Of a DNA stretch of 64,000 bases, positions 1 through 10,900 are shown in pieces. The notes below the pieces were generated by a model. It was not told the DNA's origin. It did not search any database and worked only from the letters and a program-made list of their open reading frames with translations. Numbering within the stretch: position 1 is the stretch's first letter; every line of letters begins with the position of its first letter. Both the position numbers and the translations under genes were made by a program. Source of the DNA: Tribonema minus (lineage: Eukaryota > Sar > Xanthophyceae > Tribonematales > Tribonemataceae); the NCBI GenBank assembly GCA_017506865.1, contig JAFCMP010000020.1, positions 310,001 through 374,000 of the forward strand. Direction: 5' to 3'.

Positions 1-3
1 CTT

Positions 4-3000
4 CTATGTAGTGTTCGGAAGTGGCTTTGTGCGCAGCGCCACGTGGAGCGCTGTGGCGCCCCCCTGGCTGAACCCCACCACCACCACGCGTTGCGCGGGT
101 ATCCCCTTGGCCTGCGCGCACACGCACGCCACCCACACACTCTCACAAATGTATATATAGTGCAGTGAAGTGTCCGCACTTTGATTGAACTGACAAACGC
201 CCAAATATATGCACACTCTTATTAACAGCACCAAGAGTACGGGTGTCCCAGGAGGGTTGCATGCAATGGTCGGACCTTCACATGTATACCTTTGAATGCA
301 GTGCTCGCAGCTTCACCAGCAACACATGCGGTGATAGTTCGGGGGTTTTGAGTGGCGCTGTGTTAACAAAAAAATGCGGACTGCAGGCATCAGCGATGTC
401 AGTGCTCGGCGGTCTATTTTATCTGCATGCAGAGGAGCAGGCATGGCTCGGTTTCGTAACTATGAGGCAGCACTTGTATGTGCACGTAGGTACACATCCT
501 CTCAAGAGGTTCCGACCGAAGTTTTGATACCAACTTCTATGTTGAACTGTACAAAGTATTTTTTAAATTATCAGACCCCTTTCCATGATCGAACAACATC
601 AATTATCAAACGATACTTCAACGAACTTTTGAAGTATTGATTATCGCAAAGTGCGTTGTCAATCTGCAGCACGTCTCTGCAGTGATGACTCAGAGTCAAA
701 ACCATGTCTTCGTTGATAGGTCTGCAGTCAAGTAGGGCTGAAGTAGGTGGGGTTGCGCTAAGGAGGGTCGGGTTGATGCAAACCTGAAATCAGGCAAAGC
801 GCCCGCACGCTCTCCACAGGCCTCCTGCATCGACGCAAGCCGATGGGCACGGGCCTCGACGATGCGCTCACCACATGCGAGCAGCGTCTCACAGCCGTGC
901 GTGAGGCCATCGGCACATGGAAAGGGAGCGCATCAAAACGGGTGACTGCCTTGTGCGACTTCATGCGGTCCCAGTTCCCTGACATCGTGGCCGACAACAT
1001 CCTCCAGGGCATACAGGGTCACCTCACCGTGGAGTACATCCTGAATGCACTGGGACCCCACCGCTACCACTCACACAGAGCTATCAGCGACCCCATCGAC
1101 CCCTGCGCCGCGCCCTGCTCGGGCTTCACAACAGTGGGGGGGCGACACCGTCGCCAACAATAACAACAGCATCAGCGTAACCAGGTGACAGTGTCGGCAA
1201 CTTCAACACCTCCAGCGGCGGCGAAGGGGGCGAGGGGTCGCTAATGGCCCTGTGGGAGTGGTATCGGTGGGGCTCCAAGGCAGCGAGGATGTGCTCCACT
1301 GTGGAGTGCCCCTGCATGCCCTGTAGGATGTTGTCCGCCATAATAATGCCTGGGACCTGAAACTGCATGAAGTCACTTAAGGTACAACCCAAAGGGACAC
1401 TGGGCCGCTTTTCCCTAAGATGTATCGCCATCGCAGCAAGTGTGTGCTACTACCGTAGCTTACTATAGACGGGTCTGCTTACGACAAGTGTGGCTGCATA
1501 GATAATCGATGCACTGTGTGATGATCCACCAAGAAGACGTTTGGCTGAGATAAGCAGTTTAACAACACCAATATAGTTTGATGATCAACATCGTTTGATA
1601 ACCGATGATCGCTCGATATCATTGAGTCATCGGACTAGTTTCAATCGGTACTTGATGCAATATCACACTATCTTCATCACTGAGTTGTTTCAATTCAGTC
1701 GGAGCCTCTCATCTTCACGAGGTGCTGTTGATTCAGCCGTGATTCTACAGTGCCCTCAGTGTTGAAGCATCAGCCACATTGAATGATACTTCCTGCTCAG
1801 GCACGAAATGTTGTGCATACCTTCTCACTGTCGATGAGCGCCTGAATCCGCGCCGCGCTCTGCTCGAACCCCTCCTTATCTTCTTTGGAGGTTTCATCCA
1901 GGCCGTACACATCCGTCCAGCCAGGCATCATGAAACCCCCGTTGAGGGAGATGGGGCGCGTCGGCGCCGTCGGCAGGATGAACTGCAGCAGCGGCAGCAG
2001 CAGCGCTAATCTCAGAACATGGAACCACATTATCGACATCGTGTGGTGCGGCTCTTAAGAAGCCTTAGTATGAAAAGCGCATGGCTGCGCGCTAGGCTTG
2101 CCACCATTCAGAACTCACGTGAGCCGGCTGCGCACCTCATGGCCACGATGCAAACCTGATGTGATATCGACTACGCGCGAACCCCTGAGTTCACTGCAAC
2201 ATTGTGGTCGTGTTACTGTGTGTTCAGCTGCGCACTGCCAGATCTCTGGCAAGCAACACAGATCTGTCTGCAGAGCATCGTCAGCAGCACAGATGCGCTC
2301 ACCAAAGTGGACAACGGCACCATAGTAACAGTACTCCGCACAGAGGGCGTGCAGTTGTGTGAGTAATCAACATCGCAAAGCAATACCTTGTGCAATGTGA
2401 AGGCCAATGGTTCCCAACATCTCAAAGTAATACCTTGTGCAATGTGAAGGCCAACGCTAGTATTGCAGTGCATCGGTCACAAGTGGCCCGTAGTATTTTC
2501 AACTACTGCATCCCCCACTAGGCCGGTCAGATATTCTTGATCCTCGGTAAATGCCGGGGCGCATCAGTGGTGCACGAAGCGGCTGAGGTAAGGCGGCGGC
2601 AGCAGCATTGGGGGCACCACCACAGGGCTCAGCAGCACTGTACCTGCCGGTAAAGAAGCTGGCGAGGGCAAATGCGTGTGCGGAGCGTCACACATGCTTG
2701 AAGTTGTACATGATGCGTGTGAGGAGCGTCACACATGCTTGAAGTTGAACATGCACTTCAAGGCTTGATGTGCAGAATGACTAGTACCGTGCCGTGGAAA
2801 TCGAGCAAAGTCCCAGTGGGGTAGTCTATGGTGGGCGCTGTACCAGGCTTCTGACACACAGCGCCAAACAGTTGGCGCTCGCTGATGATTGTGGGTGCCT
2901 CACTGAACCAGCAATCATCGACATCCTACTGGGCCTCATGAATCACAAGGGGTCGCAGGGCGTGGCACGCCATCGCAGCGCTTGCGCCAATCTTGCATGT

Positions 3001-4850
3001 ACATACTCTTAAGGCGACAGTGCTAGTCGATGCCAGAGTCTGCGGTGGCACGTGTGCCGAATGCTGAACAACTGTTGTGTAACAGGAGTAGCTTAAGTGC
3101 TGACCGCCCACCGCAATCGGGCAGAGCGATCTTTTTGAGACCTACGTTTACACAACCGTATTGGGGGTGCGCGCGTTGATTTGCATGCTACCATGGTGCT
3201 GGAATCTACTTCGAAGTACGTCAGTTGCTCTGAGTGGCGATGGGGGCGATTCAAGTGCCCTGAGTGACATTTCAAATCCAAAACAGCATCACACTTCACT
3301 AGCAGTACCGCTAAACGGTTTGTCAAATGGTTTGTTGGAGTGAGCACCTTGGTATTGTCCAGCTCCAGGGCTGGCATGGCTCCCGCCCATCCCTGCCACA
3401 ACAACAAGACAAGCAAACCAAGAAGTGAGCAATGTAATGAGCATTCGGCTGGCGATAGTGTTCTATTGCTGCCACATCTACATGTGTCAACTGCGGCCCC
3501 AAGATTATATCAAGTTTACTCCCACTGCAGGACGATCGCCAAGAGGGCTTGGGCGGCTGTCTTCCGGGCAGCATCGACATGCTGACAATAATCACTATAA
3601 ATCCAGTGCTTGTGCCCTCAAGCTTCACGAGGTGTGCTTATGAGACGCGCTCATCTGAGCGTTGTGATGCCTCACAGCTACATGTTCCATGGCAGCATCG
3701 ACATCATGACAATAATCACTACAGATCCAGTGCTTGCGTCTTCAGGCTCCACGAGATGTGCTGATGAGACATAGTCACCTGCGCGTTGTGACGCATCTGC
3801 CTACATGTCCCAATTCTACAATTTGTTCAAAGCAAGCAGAAGGGCCACCTGGTGTACAAGGTACAAGTCAATGAGGAGTACCAAATCATAATGCTAATCA
3901 GCGCGAATCCAGTGCTCGTTTCCTCAAGCGTCACAGATTCTGCTGATGAGATGCACTCATATTGGCGGTGTCATCCGTCATACCTCCATCCCTCAACTCT
4001 ATGCCTGATGTAAAGCTAGCAGATAGGCTGCCTGCCAGTGCGCAGAGAATCAGAAGTGCCTGCCATGCCAGTCTATGATCTCAAAGTACGCGACTGTCCA
4101 CAGCTGCACTCAATCAACAGAGGTCATGCAGCCGCTTGCACTGTACAACGGCCCACCACCCACTTGATTATCCTATTGCACTCTTTGACAAGGTGTGGTA
4201 CGCCAGAGTGGGAAGTGAGAGTTATGGCACGAGAATTCGCAAAAGGACTGCATACATGTACACAATGTGCATGCAATCGCGTGTTGAAAATGCTGTACAT
4301 TGTCACAAGCAGAATTTCTTTCTTCGAGCAAACGTCAGGGAGCTCGCTACTCCATTGCATCTTATAGGACGGCTGGTGTTGGCATCTATACTGAAGCACG
4401 CATGCCATTATTCAGCAAGTAGACACTGGCATAGTGGAATTCATACAGTCGACTGCATTTACGAGTAATGTGTCATAGCTGCTAGGGGGGCAGAGCATTA
4501 GCTATTCAGCACTGAATAAGTGAGTCTCTGTGCCGAGATGGGACATTCAGAACACTCACGTCGGCGGTGTCGCCCAGACCGTGCATCCAGATCACCACGT
4601 TCGCGTACTTCTGGTCCGCGGGCATGATCACGATGCCGTTGCCGCCATTCCCATCTCCTCGGCTGCGGGTCAGGGTCATCTTGGTCCGCTGTTGTGCAGC
4701 AGGCTGCTGGTCTCTGCTGCAGGCGGGCTGACCAGTTGCGGCCGCGAGACCGTTGAAGTGGCGGCGAACAGCTAACCTCTGTGCACAGACCGCTGCTCTC
4801 AATGCCATCAACAGGGAGGTCACCAGAAGCACGTGACGTCCTCGCATCAA
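4..4850 (-). CDS. Acyl-protein thioesterase / carboxylesterase (APT1 family), partial at the window edge
   Basis: Members of this alpha/beta-hydrolase family remove palmitate from proteins or act as lysophospholipases. Three exons are visible on the minus strand. Exon 1 (4850-4560) ends in VVIWMHGLGDTAD at a gtgagt donor. A middle exon (1982-1821) reads FILPTAPTRPISLNGG, then MPGWTDVYGL and IDSEK, ending at gtatgc. A third exon starts at 113 after a cag acceptor and carries AKGIPAQRVVVVGFSQGG with the nucleophile serine in GFSQGG. Exons 2 and 3 join in phase 0. About 15 residues between GDTAD and FILPTAP are not accounted for, so one small exon in the 2.6-kb gap is missing from my model. The catalytic Asp and His must lie left of the window. 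The third exon meets an in-frame TAG at 4-6 unless it splices at a weak gt near position 47. The first ATG gives MMRGRHVLLVTSLLMALRAA, a possible signal or anchor; the Met of MTLTRSRGDG is the alternative start. Confidence 0.85.
961..1370. repeat. Imperfect inverted repeat with about 130-bp arms
   Basis: The arm at 961-1095 (plus) and the arm at about 1235-1370 (minus) encode the same stretch: FPDIVADNILQGIQGH on plus and VPGIIMADNILQGMQGH on minus, both continuing to PHRYHSHRAISDP. The spacer is about 140 bp. It lies in the third intron segment of the thioesterase gene. It may be a fold-back element or two inverted fragments of a dispersed coding element. I do not recognise the protein. Confidence 0.7.
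2390..2755. repeat. Two short direct duplications in a thioesterase intron
   Basis: A unit of about 43 bp containing aataccttgtgcaatgtgaa occurs twice at 2380-2460. A unit of about 50 bp with gagcgtcacacatgcttgaa occurs twice at 2683-2750. Both pairs are nearly identical, so they are recent. The second pair carries the recurrent CTTGAAGT word. Confidence 0.7.
3570..3965. repeat. Three copies of a roughly 122-bp repeat in the thioesterase intron
   Basis: Units start near 3570, 3692 and 3880. The shared core is gcatcgacat, then gacaataatcacta, atccagtgctt, a tcacgag-like stretch and gctgatgaga. The first two are adjacent and about 85% alike by eye; the third is more diverged. No coding signal is convincing here. 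Confidence 0.65.
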
Positions 4851-4985
4851 GCCTCAGATCTCTCTGATTTTTTTCTGAAAGATCAAGTGTGAAGTGCAGT
4901 TCGAACCTCAGAAACGGCGACCGTTCAACTCCAAGGATGGATCCTCTGCAACGAGGGGCAGCAGGCGCTTGAGAGGGCCAGGGGA
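4851..4985. promoter_or_regulatory. Shared divergent promoter region
   Basis: Only 135 bp separate the outermost ATG of the thioesterase (minus, 4850) from the signal-peptide ATG of the EGF-like gene (plus, 4986). Both transcripts therefore probably start in this interval or inside the opposite 5' end. I see no clear TATA box. If the thioesterase uses the downstream Met (MTLTRSR), the region widens to about 310 bp. Confidence 0.55.
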
Positions 4986-7900
4986 ATGCATTCACTGCAT
5001 ATGAGGCGGGCGCCGCTGTTGCTACTGCTAGGGCTGCACCTGATCTGGGAGACTGCAGCTGACCGTGAGTGTTGCTTACCTTACAGTTATTGCGTGTTTG
5101 ATGCGAAAAAGATACAACCACGGCAAGCAGACAAACAACACATGCGCGTTGTTGAAATGCAACATTCTCCTTTGTGGTTAAAGTGGAGGTACAGCCACTA
5201 AAAACGACTTGGCGTGCAGCAAACATTTGTGTTTGGCAGCACCTCGAAAGCTCAACATGAATCGTATGTGTGTGGTCGATAAGTTTCCGAGCCTGTGTTG
5301 CCCCTGCCCGAAGTAATCAGTTGTTTCACGCTCAAAATGAAGTAGGTGAAGTAGGTGAGTCGGCGTGGCAGGGCCGCCTTAGACGGAAAAGACGGTCAAA
5401 GACGGTACAGCCCGTCTAGATGCCTCAGACGGACGGCGGGCTAAGCCGTCTGCAATCAAGACGGTTTGTGGGACCGGCTCGGAACTCTATGATCAAGCAG
5501 ATGAGCCAGCATTCACGCTTGGAGGGCACAAACAATCAGAGAGCATACCGGCAAAATTGTCATGGCTGGCCGGTTTCAAATCATCAATGGTGTCTCCATC
5601 CACCCACATCATTCTTACGTGACTGTCCAGTTCTCTGGCTGCATGGGGAAATTTTTTCTCGAGCGTGTGGCACGGTGGGTGCGCTTGTGCCGCTGTCAGG
5701 CCATCCCAACCAGAAAGTGGTGGTACATGCACCTTGCTGCAGCAGCATCGCTGAGTTGCCGCAGCCAGTACCTGTCACAAGCTCTCATCAGCACAACGAA
5801 TGCGTCACGAGCTCCCGTCAGCACAACGCATGCTTGCAGGCCATACGAATGCAGCAGCTGCACAGAGCATGCAGTTCCCACTGCGACTGGCCAAACTGGG
5901 CCAAACTTCAATGTACCATTTGCCGCACGACGAGTTGCATTGTTCCTCCTGTGCAATCGTGTCCAGACTTCATTGTGCAGGGCTCCCTCCATGCTGCATC
6001 TCCTCCAAGTGCCACAATGCGCGCCACTCCAAAACTGTTTACGCGCCACCATGATGGTGCTCTAGCAAATGCTTCTGCAACATTCATGCTCTGCACACTT
6101 TGCCTGTGAACCGCAATCCCAATGCTGCTTCCGATGCAACCCTAACTCTAACCCAGAGTGCGCATCAGCCGACACGAGGCAGTTGAAGGCTGCTGTAGCA
6201 GCAAGTACGTGCGCACTGCCTGACCCTACCACCCACGCCCGCTGCGATCCCGCTCCGCGAACGCGCACCCCTCTCAGAGTTCTACCGCCCGCCACAAATG
6301 CACCCCATGCATGCATACCTCACAGTTCTACACAGCAGCCTCAGCGCACCGATCCAAACCTCAGCATGCGCCGCAGTCACACGGTGCTGTGGTGGTGACT
6401 ACCGTCATGACAGCCGTGCTCGGCACACCCAGACTACATACCGCGCAGCCTCAACCCCGCTTCCCCAAACGCGCACCCCACCTCAGAGTTCTACACGGCA
6501 GCGCTCAGCCTGAGCCCCTGTGCCTCCGCCGCCAAGTGCGACTGGGCGACGACCGTCAAGCTGCAGCCGCCGCTGCAGCTCGCCTTCACCTTCAGGGTCG
6601 ACGCCGTCATCAGGGCCGCGGACACGCTGAGTGTGACGCTCCCGCGCTTCTACGGCGCCGCGGCGGCGGCGGGCGCGACGGCAGCGCTCAACGTGTCGCC
6701 GTCGCTCACGTGGTCCGCGCTGTGGACGGAGGGGACTTATGCGGACGCGAATCCGTACGCGGGCAGCCGCGTGGTGTTCACGTACCGCGCCGGCGGCAGG
6801 TGCGTATGGAACTGAATTAACGATTGCAGAGCGCTACTAGGTGACAAGGTTAGCGCGACGACAGCGCTCAACGTGTCGCCGTCGCTCACATGGTCCGCGC
6901 TGTGGACAGAGGGGACTTATGTGGACGCAAATCCGTATGGTGATAGCCGCGTGGTGTTCACGTACCAGTATATGTATGTATGTATGGAAACGAATCAAAA
7001 TATCGTAGAGCTCTAGTAGGCAACAAGGTGTGGTTTGCCGTCAGTGGTTAGCGCGACGGCAGCGCTCAACGTGTTGCAGGGGCAGGTGTGTGTATGTATG
7101 TGTGCGTAGCGTTGTGACGCTTGCGCATACTACTTCAAGTGCGGAGCGAGCGTCTGGGTGCTGTAAAGTTCAAGTGTCGCAGGGCGTGACTCGGGTGTCG
7201 AACATGTGACGGCTTGCCTGCTGAAGCGCGCCAGAAGCTTTGGTTGCTTCCGTCCTTGGGCAGCTGGGGCAGGAGCTCTTCACAAACACTAGACGAAAGC
7301 AGTTCTTGGGGGGTGGCACCGGCCCAACTGCGGACCATCACAGCTGGTTGTATGCACTGAAGCGACCATATCTGTCGACGTACTGCACTGGTGGTCGTAC
7401 AGTGTATGCACGCCGCACGCTCGATAATCACACAAACCGTGTGCATTTGGAACAATGTGATGTGCTTCATTAGGGGAGGTATGACTAAGAATACCTCGGA
7501 GTGCTTGAAGTTTAGCTCTCTTACAGAGCTCATTAGGACCAGTAAAGGCACTTGTGTGCATTACGCGGACATTGTGCAACTTCTACCGCCTGTAATCTGT
7601 TACATGTCTACATCTAAGAAGCCTCGACTTACCTCACATTTTGCATCTAGCACCTTGCCATGTACTTCATAAGCCAGCCCTAAGCCCACGATTTGCATTT
7701 GGCATCTTGCCATGTACTTCATGTGGCAGTGCTAATAACGTATGCTGTAATTCCTGCCCGATGCGCGCAGCGACTTGGCCGCCAACACCACCGTGTCCCT
7801 GCGCCTGGACAAGGACAATGGCATCAAGGTGTACTGCGGTTTCGAAAAAAATTGGAGAGACATAACGGTTGCTGCGGTGCTGGCGACGACCATCGCCGAT

Positions 7901-10900
7901 ATCCAAGCAACGGCATTCACTTCCGTACCGCAGGTATGCATTTAGGCCGAGGCATTGCACTGCCAAGTACGGTGTGGTACACTGCGGATGTTTATTGCAT
8001 TCATTTTTGCGGGCCTCGTGTCGAGTTCCTGGGTCATTTTGGCTGCACCACGCGCACAAACCTGCGCAGGCTGGCTCGAGTTCACCACGAACAGCATTAT
8101 TCTGAAGTAGTTTGCGGTCGTGAAGGCCTGGCGATTGCTCTTGCGATGCGCGCTCTGATGATCATGATGGTTCCAGACTTGCTGGCCTGTGCCAGTGCAT
8201 GTTCAGGCCGCAGCACTGGGCAATTCGCTGTCGCAGTCTGTTGAAGTTGGCAGTGCGCAATGCGTTCGGTGGTGGTGATGTCCACTAGCGGTGGCGGGTG
8301 CTTTTCAATTTGAGCGTTGACACCGTCACACTGCTCAGCTGTCCATTGAACCTGTCAACTCCTGCTGGTGACCACTTTCTCTCCTAGGCTGAAGAGAAAT
8401 GTACGCACACTTTGGCAGCATGTGCGGTCGCCGAGCTGTCATGCGCTTGCCGCCGTTCAAGTGACGTTTGCGCACTGCTGGGCTGTTGCTAGTGTGTAGT
8501 GATGCTGCACATGCCGCAACATGTTCGGACAAAATGCTGACACAGCTTTGGGCGGTGCTGCTACTGTTTCTAACCTCACCCATGCATTCACCACAGCTAC
8601 TGCGAACCGGTCAAAACATTGCCCGAAACGAGAGACGGTCGGCATGCCAAACAAAACTTTGTGTAGCCATGTGTAGTCGCCCGGAGAATCTCACGCCTCG
8701 CTGACAGTGACGCGCAGCTTCCTCCGCATACCTGCAATCCTTCCAATATTTGCCTTTTCATAGATTGGCGACGACTGCCCTAACCACTGCTCGGGGCATG
8801 GCACCTGCAATTACTGCCGCAATGTAAGTCGCGTGAACTCAAACTTCAAGTTGATGCGGATCTTGCCGCCCTTCACGCACGTTTCCTAACATTTTACTGC
8901 TTCTTGCACGGTTAGGTCACTCTGAAGCGCTTACTCTGCATCATGCGCCGCTGGTGCGATGTGTCGATGCTACATGTGCTCCCGCGACTCCTGCTGCGAT
9001 CCAAGTTCATATGCAGCAGCGCTCATCTATACAATCCCATGGGTGTCAAGGCCAAGCGCGCTCACCGTCCAGGATTTGAATAAGTTGTGACCGTCACGCT
9101 GTATGTTGGATCTGCTGCGTCACCATTGCCAGCCATGGCAGCAAGGGCAAGGACGTCACCTGATGCCTTCATCATCTGAGTGCCGCCATTACTTCAAGTG
9201 CACACAATGCAGACAATATGTACTTCTACTCATTTAGCTCATGTGCGCTACCTGCCACAGTGAATGCTTACAACCCTCATGTCAAGCTGAGCATGAAGTT
9301 TTATGGCTTGTGCTCCCCCAGACATTGCCCCCATGTATGCTGCAACTGCACTCTAAATCGCCCACATTGACCCCCCCTGTCAAATGAAAGTGCACTCAAC
9401 CCCCCCCCCCCCCTGTCAGACCTGCGCGTGCTACGAGGGCTTCGGCAACCTCGCCACAGACACCCTCGAGGGCGGAGCCGCCAGCGCCGACTGCTCGCAG
9501 ATGACGTGCCCCCGTGGCCGCCCGTGGTTCGACGCCACGCTCATACGCGGTTCGGCGCTTGCGGTGAGCAAGGACGCGAGTGGAGCCGTTGCGCACGCCG
9601 ACCAGGAGTGTTCCGGGAATGGCGCCTGCGACAGGGGGACGGGGGTGTGCATGTGAGCTGCTCCGTCCGAACCTGTGTACTTGTGGGGCTTGTGTACAAC
9701 GAGACAGAACATCCTTCAACGTGAAAAATGAATGCAATGGAATACATGAGAGTAAGTTTATGTACACAGCTCACGGTAAGCAACGACGCGGGCGGCATGG
9801 TGGCGCACGCCGACCAGGAGTGTTCCGGCAACGGCACCTGTGACAGGGGGACTGGGGTGTGCATGTGAGCTTGTACTTGTAAACAATGGTGACCGTCATG
9901 TGTAAATTTGGTGCATGTATTTGGACTGTGCACATGGGTACATGGCCTCTGTTGACTTAAGGTGAGCAGGAACGCAGGCGGCGCGGTCGTGCATACCGAC
10001 CGGAAGTGGTTCTGGGACGGCGCGTGCGAGGGGAGGGGGGGGGGATGCATGTGAGCAGCTGCGTTCGCACCTTACAAATAATATTCTTTGTCAAGATGGC
10101 CATCATGATCAACTCATATGGTAAATTACATCGGACTATGCATGTACACGGCCTTCATGTACACGGCCTTCATGACTTCATGTTGAGCAACGATGCGGGC
10201 GACGCCGTCGCACACGCCGACCAGAAACAGTGTTCTGTTTGCATGACCGCCCGCCGTGATATGCACCTCTTTATTCATATACTTCTATACCTCTACATGC
10301 ACACATACTATGTATGCGCAACCCTGTTCCGGAGTCCTGACCGCCACAGCCCCCCCCCCCCCGCCACCCCCCTCCCCCCTGCAGGTGCAATGCGCCCTTC
10401 ACCGGCGACGCGTGTCAGCGCCGCCGCTGCCCCAATGACTGCAGCGGTCACGGCCGCTGCCTCAGCATGGCCGACCTGACGGAGGAGGGTGCTGCTGAGC
10501 CGCTGACACGTGCGGCAAACGCGTACGGCCCCGATGATGTCGAGGCCTGGGATGCGCAGCTCACATTCGGCTGCCTGTGCGACAGCTCGTGGCCTGTGGG
10601 ACTGGGGTCGGGCGAGACGCAGGTTGGTGGTGATGCTCAACGGTACCGACTGACACTGTGGATAATGTGTCGGTGATGATGCTCAACGGTACGGATTGAC
10701 ATTGTGGATTGATGTGTGTAAACAGGGAGGCGCAGCTCGCATTGGATTGCCGCTGCGACCGCGTGCGGCCCGACAGAGACTGGACGCAGGCAGGTGGCGA
10801 TGATGCTCAACCATGGCGTCCCGCAGCTCACATTCGGTGGTGATGCTCACAGCATTGCTCGGTGCATTGTGTTCACTGAACACTTTGACAACTCGCCTTG

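Noticed and set aside
843-1163. 106-codon plus frame at the inverted repeat
   Set aside because: No start context or family was found. The same peptide occurs inverted at 1130-1370, so it is treated as part of a repeat rather than as a gene.
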